Of a stretch of 64,000 nt of DNA, positions 58,810 through 64,000 are shown one piece after another. The stretch's first letter is position 1. Every line of letters begins with the position of its first letter. The notes below the pieces were generated by a model. That model was given only the letters and a program-made list of their open reading frames with translations, had not been told where the DNA came from and did not search any database. The DNA is taken from contig CM070876.1 of NCBI GenBank assembly GCA_036365515.1, positions 110,450,310 to 110,514,309 of the forward strand, read 5' to 3'. Source of the DNA: Torymus aiolomorphi (lineage: Eukaryota; Arthropoda; Insecta; Hymenoptera; Torymidae). Position numbers and translations under genes: made by a program.

Positions 58810-61473
58810 TTATAAGCACATAAATTGACAATTATTTATTAGAGTGGTATATTCTTTTGGTAAACTATTAATTTCGAATTGTTTATTCATATATCTTGAT
58901 TGTGTGTGTATGAATACAGCTTCCGAAAATAATCTTTTTCCTCTATTAATTTCTGTATCTAGAATTTGTACATTATTGAAATCTATTTTATGATTATTGT
59001 TTTTTGTGTGTAGATATAATGATGAATTATCGTCTTTCCTAGTGTATTTTTTAGAGTGTTCATTAATTCGTACATTTAAACGTCTACCTGTCTGGCCAAC
59101 GTACGAAGCCTCACAATCTTCGCAATTAATTTTATAAACAACATTCGCTTTATCACAGATTTTAGTATTATCTAATTTAATAATATTATTGAGTTTATTC
59201 TTGGTACTATATATGATATTTGTATTGTGTTGTTTAAACAAAATATTCATGGATCTTTCTAATTCTTTAACATATGGAAGTGTAATAAATATTTTTTTAT
59301 TTTTCTCATTGCATCGATTGTTATTACTATTTCTTAATTTATTTAGGCGTTTTTTTATATGAAATTCTGATAATTCAGGTGGATAATTATTCTGTTTTAA
59401 AAGTTCCTTGATAAAATTTATATTTTTATTGTGAAAAGAGTTGTGTGATAATTTAAATGCTCGGTCAACTAAACTATAATTAATGGCAATTTTATTACAA
59501 AGAGGATGTTGAGATAAATAATTTAAATATCTTCCGGAAAAAGTTTGTTTATGGTACCAATCTGTGATAATGCGTTGTTGATTATTGACAATAATTTTGA
59601 TGTCAAGAAAACTAATACAGTTATTAAGTGGTAGTTCAACAGTGAACTGTAAATTTTGGTCATAGGAATTAAACGTGTTTACAGTATGATCAATCGTGTC
59701 TTTTTGTATACATAAAATAATATCGTCAACGTAACGGAAATAAAACAAAGGTTTCGTATTAAGATTATTTAACGCTTGAATTTCCAAATCTTCCATGACA
59801 ATGTCTGCCAAGATGGGGCTAATGGGATTACCCATAGCTGAACCGAAAATTTGTTGGTAAAATTTTCCATTAAATTGAAAAAAATTATTGTTAAGTATGT
59901 ATTTTATTATATGTAAAAACTCTGTGCAATTCATATTAATTTTATTATATATCTGTGTCCATCTTTTTTCTATTGCTTTATAAACTAAATAATCAGGAAT
60001 ATTGGTGAAAAGACTTACTACATCAAGGCTAATTATTACAAAATCAGATGGGATTTGGAAATTATCTATTTGTTCTCTTAGTTTAAAACTATTATCTACA
60101 TGTGAATTTGGTTGTTTTAGATTGTTTGATAAGAACTTCGTAAAGAATTTTGAGATGTTGTAAAGCGGTGAATTTATAGCCGAGATTATCGGTCTTATGG
60201 GAAAGCCATTCTTATGAATTTTTATCAATCCATATGCTTTTGCAATATTGGACTTTTGTAAAATAGAATCAAACTTTTTTCCCGTAAACGAGAAGTCAAT
60301 CTTATTTAACCATTTGATTAATTCATAAGTTCTTCTTTCTAAACCAGATAAAGGATTTGTTTTGACTAATTTATAATACTTGTTATCTTGAAAAAGGCTT
60401 TCAGTTTTTTCTATATAATCAGATTTTTTAATTATAACGGTAGCATTTCCCTTATCAGCTCTAGTTATAAGTAACTGTGAATTTCGCTTTATAAATTCTT
60501 TTGTTTTCATTAAATCTGTTTTGAACTGTTTATCAAAATGATTTTCATTTGATAATTCTTTGTTGTAGTGTCTTTTTAATAGGTTGAGAAAAGTACCCCT
60601 TAGTGTTTTAACAGTTTCATCATTATCATTATTATTTATGAACATCTCAAAATTCTTTATATATTGCAATGTTAGTGTGTTGTCAAAACGGTTATTAAAA
60701 TTAAATTTCTCTCCAAGTTTCAACACATCAATTACATATTTCGGGAGTTCAATGCCCGCGACATTCACACACCACTTTTCTTGTATATTTTCGCTCAGTT
60801 CAATAACCTGCGTGTTATGATTTTCGACATTGCTTTTATTCAAATTAACGTTATATCTATCTCTGTCTATATTACTATTATATTTTTTGTAATAGATATC
60901 ATTTAATTTTTTTGCTAATTTTTGTTTGAAAGGCACATTAATAAATTTAAGTTTTATATTATAATAATTAACAAAAAGAATGACGATATCATTATCGATG
61001 GTATGTTCCAAAGTTTTTTTCACTTTTGTAATATCTTTTTTTATTCTAGCTAAACGTACGTATATGTCACTAATTTCTGTATTTAAAAGCTGTTTTTTGA
61101 CTTTAGTTATTAAATTGTATTGTTTCATTTTACACTTGTTAGAATACATATGCTTTTTTGAAATATTTTGTGTAATGAAATCTAAGTGTTTTGGAAAAAC
61201 GTCAAAGTATTTACAATTTATAAGAAATTTTAATCTCTCCCGATAACAACTTTCTTTACGTAATATATTACAAAGTTTTTGGAAAATCTTTTTTGTCTCT
61301 AAATTAAACACTTTATACATTAAATATAAGATTAAATTCACTTTAATATCTATGCGTGTTCTTAGATAGTGCGCTAATAATTCCTTTTGTGAATTGTAAA
61401 ACATACTTGTTTGTAATGTTAAAGATGTTGAATCCATGGTGCAAGTTGGTCTTTTAACAGTATTCAAATCCAT
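58810..61473 (-). CDS. Penelope-like reverse transcriptase with GIY-YIG endonuclease
   Basis: One uninterrupted 887-aa ORF from ATG 61473. The reverse transcriptase core lies at about residues 330-640: AYGLIKIHKNGFPIRPI, FVIISLDVVSLFTNIP, FGSAMGNPISPILADIVME and the catalytic YVDDIIL. The C-terminal GIY-YIG nuclease (about residues 770-860) has VVYKINCEDCEASYVGQTGR and RINEH. The RT copies the element's RNA at a nick made by the nuclease. Length is in the usual range for the family. No lesion is seen, so it could be active. The last 154 codons are repeated, inverted, at 61514-61978. Confidence 0.93.
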   Translation of the reverse strand: MDLNTVKRPTCTMDSTSLTLQTSMFYNSQKELLAHYLRTRIDIKVNLILYLMYKVFNLETKKIFQKLCNILRKESCYRERLKFLINCKYFDVFPKHLDFITQNISKKHMYSNKCKMKQYNLITKVKKQLLNTEISDIYVRLARIKKDITKVKKTLEHTIDNDIVILFVNYYNIKLKFINVPFKQKLAKKLNDIYYKKYNSNIDRDRYNVNLNKSNVENHNTQVIELSENIQEKWCVNVAGIELPKYVIDVLKLGEKFNFNNRFDNTLTLQYIKNFEMFINNNDNDETVKTLRGTFLNLLKRHYNKELSNENHFDKQFKTDLMKTKEFIKRNSQLLITRADKGNATVIIKKSDYIEKTESLFQDNKYYKLVKTNPLSGLERRTYELIKWLNKIDFSFTGKKFDSILQKSNIAKAYGLIKIHKNGFPIRPIISAINSPLYNISKFFTKFLSNNLKQPNSHVDNSFKLREQIDNFQIPSDFVIISLDVVSLFTNIPDYLVYKAIEKRWTQIYNKINMNCTEFLHIIKYILNNNFFQFNGKFYQQIFGSAMGNPISPILADIVMEDLEIQALNNLNTKPLFYFRYVDDIILCIQKDTIDHTVNTFNSYDQNLQFTVELPLNNCISFLDIKIIVNNQQRIITDWYHKQTFSGRYLNYLSQHPLCNKIAINYSLVDRAFKLSHNSFHNKNINFIKELLKQNNYPPELSEFHIKKRLNKLRNSNNNRCNEKNKKIFITLPYVKELERSMNILFKQHNTNIIYSTKNKLNNIIKLDNTKICDKANVVYKINCEDCEASYVGQTGRRLNVRINEHSKKYTRKDDNSSLYLHTKNNNHKIDFNNVQILDTEINRGKRLFSEAVFIHTQSRYMNKQFEINSLPKEYTTLINNCQFMCL

Positions 61474-61513
61474 GGAATATTATATGTAATAACAACGTAT
61501 TCTTGGCCAGACG

Positions 61514-61978
61514 TTGTGGTGTAAATTAGAAAGATCCATGAATATTTTGTTTAAACAACACAATACAAATATCATATATAGTACCAAGAATAAACTCAAT
61601 AATATTATTAAATTAGATAATACTAAAATCTGTGATAAAGCGAATGTTGTTTATAAAATTAATTGCGAAGATTGTGAGGCTTCGTACGTTGGCCAGACAG
61701 GTAGACGTTTAAATGTACGAATTAATGAACACTCTAAAAAATACACTAGGAAAGACGATAATTCATCATTATATCTACACACAAAAAACAATAATCATAA
61801 AATAGATTTCAATAATGTACAAATTCTAGATACAGAAATTAATAGAGGAAAAAGATTATTTTCGGAAGCTGTATTCATACACACACAATCAAGATATATG
61901 AATAAACAATTCGAAATTAATAGTTTACCAAAAGAATATACCACTCTAATAAATAATTGTCAATTTATGTGCTTATAA
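61514..61978 (+). pseudogene. Inverted fragment of the Penelope ORF (GIY-YIG end)
   Basis: An identical copy of the C-terminal coding part in the opposite orientation, starting without a proper N-terminus. It is part of the inverted terminal copy and not a separate gene. Confidence 0.85.
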
Positions 61979-62382
61979 GAGGAAAATACTGAAAGCAGCA
62001 AGTGAAGGAGAACAGGAGAACATGCTGAGGTAGAGTTACCACGCACGCCCACGTTGTCGTAGAATTGCTCGTTGTCGAAAATTTTGTAACATTGGTTGGG
62101 GTCCCCCTCTACTTAGACATACTCTCCTGATAGCACACCCGCTGTGTCGCTTCGAAAATCGTCTATTGCATCCCCACCACTGTACGCGCGTCTTATACAC
62201 ACACATATATGCGTAACATCTGTAGAAATACGACGAAAAATCCGAATTGTAAGCAGTGACGAACGGATTACTTTCCGTAAAAGAATCTGACAATACGTTG
62301 TAAATGTAAGTTTTATTTATTAATGCGAAATTAAGTTATTGTGAATTGTAAAAAATAATTGTATAATTGTTGTATTTAGAAC

Positions 62383-62417
62383 CTGAAGAGGGACGTAATA
62401 AAATGTCCGAAACGTTG
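62383..62417 (+). ncRNA. Hammerhead-ribozyme-like motif, right copy
   Basis: Identical to the left motif in inverse orientation within the second terminal copy. Confidence 0.5.
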
Positions 62418-63160
62418 TAAATAATTGTTTTACTTATAAAAAACACCTTGGTAGTACGGCCATTAGCTACAAATTCTATATGAAAATATAATTTGTCTAA
62501 TCCAAATTGAGTATTGCATTGACCATTGTAGATACTTCCTACATTAGGGCATTGCAGTACTAGTGGATGAATTTTTTTTTTGTAAGCTAAATATTTTCTC
62601 TATTTTGCACTAAACTAGCTCTAAAATAAACAAATAATTTTAAAAATATTAATATTTTTAAGCGATTATGTAGCTTTTATAGTAGGGTTGATCCTATCAT
62701 TTATATAATATATACAGCTACGGTACAATACAACCTTCGGTTTCCTCGTAATAAACATTTTTCGATATTCTTGATGAAAATATAATCTGTCTAATCCAAA
62801 TCGAGTATTGCATTGACCAATGTAGATACTCCCTACATTGGGCATTGCAGTACTAGTGGATTAATATTTTTTGAATTTATATATTTTTTCGACTTTGCAC
62901 TATTTCAAAAATAAACGAATTTGCTTTTAATATAGAAATATGCTACCTTATTTTATAGTTTTTATGATAGGTTTATTCTAACTTTTATAATTTATACAAT
63001 AATAGTGCAATGATAACAACCTTTGGTTTCATCGTAGTAAAAATTTATCGATATTTTTGATCAAAATATTACTGTCTAATCCATATTGAGTATTGCATTG
63101 ACCTACGTAGATACTTCCTACATTAGGGCATTGCAGTACTAGTGGATGAACTTCAAGGCA

Positions 63161-64000
63161 ATGTAATTGATTTTGATATATATAATTATAAAGGGGCATT
63201 AGACTTCTACTTCGATTTGTAATTTTAGAAACAGAAAAATTCATCCCTACCTTTCGACTCTAAATGTTGATAACAGTGCTGAAAGCATTTAAAACCAAAG
63301 CCGTAAAGTAAATTCCTTCCACTTATAACAACATCGGTTTTTATACGTCAGTCATCTGGGCATCGAAAAACCCTTCATTTTCTGTTTTTGGAAGCAATAA
63401 ATTATGTTACAAAAGATATATTATGCATTAAGACTTGGTTTATTTTTAAGATTACTGATTTACTGTTTACAACTCACAAGGTAACTTACTAATTTCCAAA
63501 AATATTAGTGGGATTGAAAGCTCCATCATAAACAATTAACAAAAGAATAAATTTTGGTTCGTCAAAATTCGTTCAACTGTTTTCGTAATATCTTTCGTAC
63601 ATCAACGAGCCAATCTCTTATGCGTTAGTCGAATGTCTATTCTCAAATCGAGAAAGGTAGATTTTGTTTAAGCTTCCTCCTCTCTCGATAAGAATTTTTT
63701 GACAAACGGCGACACACATAAGAGAAAAATTTTTTTTTTTTTATTTTTATTTTTAAGAATGAATAACTATTAATTTCGGAATAAAATATAATATCGGGGA
63801 GTTTCGTCCTTGTCATACTTGGTGGACTCGTCAGGAAGACCCAAGTAGACATATCTTCGACTCCAAAATAATGAAATTACTGTGAATTCTTATAGTGTGT
63901 AAGTTGTAATTTTATATGTGGATTTGAAAAATTGGTTGCCATCTAGTGTTAAAAGGTTGGAACTAAGATTATACAAGAAAAGGCATTTTAGTGTCCGAAT
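63161..64000. other. No feature recognised
   Basis: AT-rich sequence to the window end, with no ORF of note and no repeat shared with the rest of the window. Confidence 0.4.

Larger units (their letters stand above)
58268..62480 (-). mobile_element. Penelope-like element with inverted terminal copies
   Basis: It is flanked by the 14-bp duplication TGAAAATATAATTT (58254-58267 and 62481-62494). The 3' end is at the left, with a 40-bp tail unique to that side. The left region 58308-59264 and the right region 61525-62480 are inverted copies, almost identical. This is the inverted pLTR arrangement known for Penelope elements. Both contain the C-terminal coding part and a hammerhead-like motif. 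Confidence 0.9.
58138..63160. repeat. About 290-bp satellite, three units, host of the Penelope insertion
   Basis: GCGATTATGTAGCTTTTATA, GGTTTCCTCGTAATAAA, TCTAATCCAAATTGAGTATT and GCAGTACTAGTGGAT recur in order at 58138 (resumed at 62481), 62660 and 62944. The Penelope element splits the first unit. Confidence 0.8.

Overview
The window is AT-rich eukaryotic nuclear DNA, most probably from an insect and possibly a hymenopteran. The reasons are GT-AG introns of 74-226 bp, a DUF4806-type spliced gene, an SF3A3 pseudogene, and mariner, copia, Penelope-like and Maverick/Polinton-like elements of insect type. There is no prokaryotic gene organisation. Most of the window is nested transposons, foldback elements and satellites. 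The one host gene that looks intact was assembled by hand from splice signals.

Layout. 42-6803 (-): remains of a Maverick/Polinton-like (virus-like) unit, with a broken protein-primed family-B DNA polymerase split by a MITE (2265-3045) whose ends are CACAGTG, plus a two-exon accessory gene. 6999-11532: a copia retrotransposon inserted in the unit with a perfect 5-bp target duplication. 11648-13852: a spliced gene of unknown function on the + strand. A second copy of this block, without the copia, lies at 53145-57637 and supplies the empty site. 14283-15018: foldback element. 15019-27420 (-): an eight-exon DUF4806 gene of about 443 codons. Three of its exons (16986-17444) are tandemly duplicated and phase-symmetric. 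Its largest intron holds a 6.7-kb palindromic transposon pair (18641-25318) with telomere-like degenerate arrays. 30171-31310: a hairpin repeat and CT/CA microsatellites.

31440-47275 (+): a DNA-transposon transposase pseudogene split in two by 13.66 kb of inserted repeats (32917-46575). The insert includes three copies of a 1-kb repeat family, a 154-bp near-perfect palindrome with an 8-bp target duplication, GT microsatellites, a 312-bp tandem array and a 1560-bp solo LTR. 47324-50316: a mariner-type element with very long inverted repeats. 51945-52562 (-): an SF3A3 pseudogene. 57641-58013: a 97-bp tandem array. 58268-62480 (-): a Penelope-like element with an intact 887-aa RT/GIY-YIG ORF and 957-bp inverted terminal copies carrying hammerhead-like motifs. 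It is inserted with a 14-bp target duplication into a satellite that continues to about 63160.

How it fits together: the mobile elements can be ordered in time because several insertions have an empty-site paralogue inside the window. Repeated use of foldback (inverted-repeat) architecture is the dominant structural theme. It recurs at 2265, 14283, 16090, 18641, 26875, 30171, 35779, 36762, 39036, 39430, 47324, 52826, 56865 and 58308.
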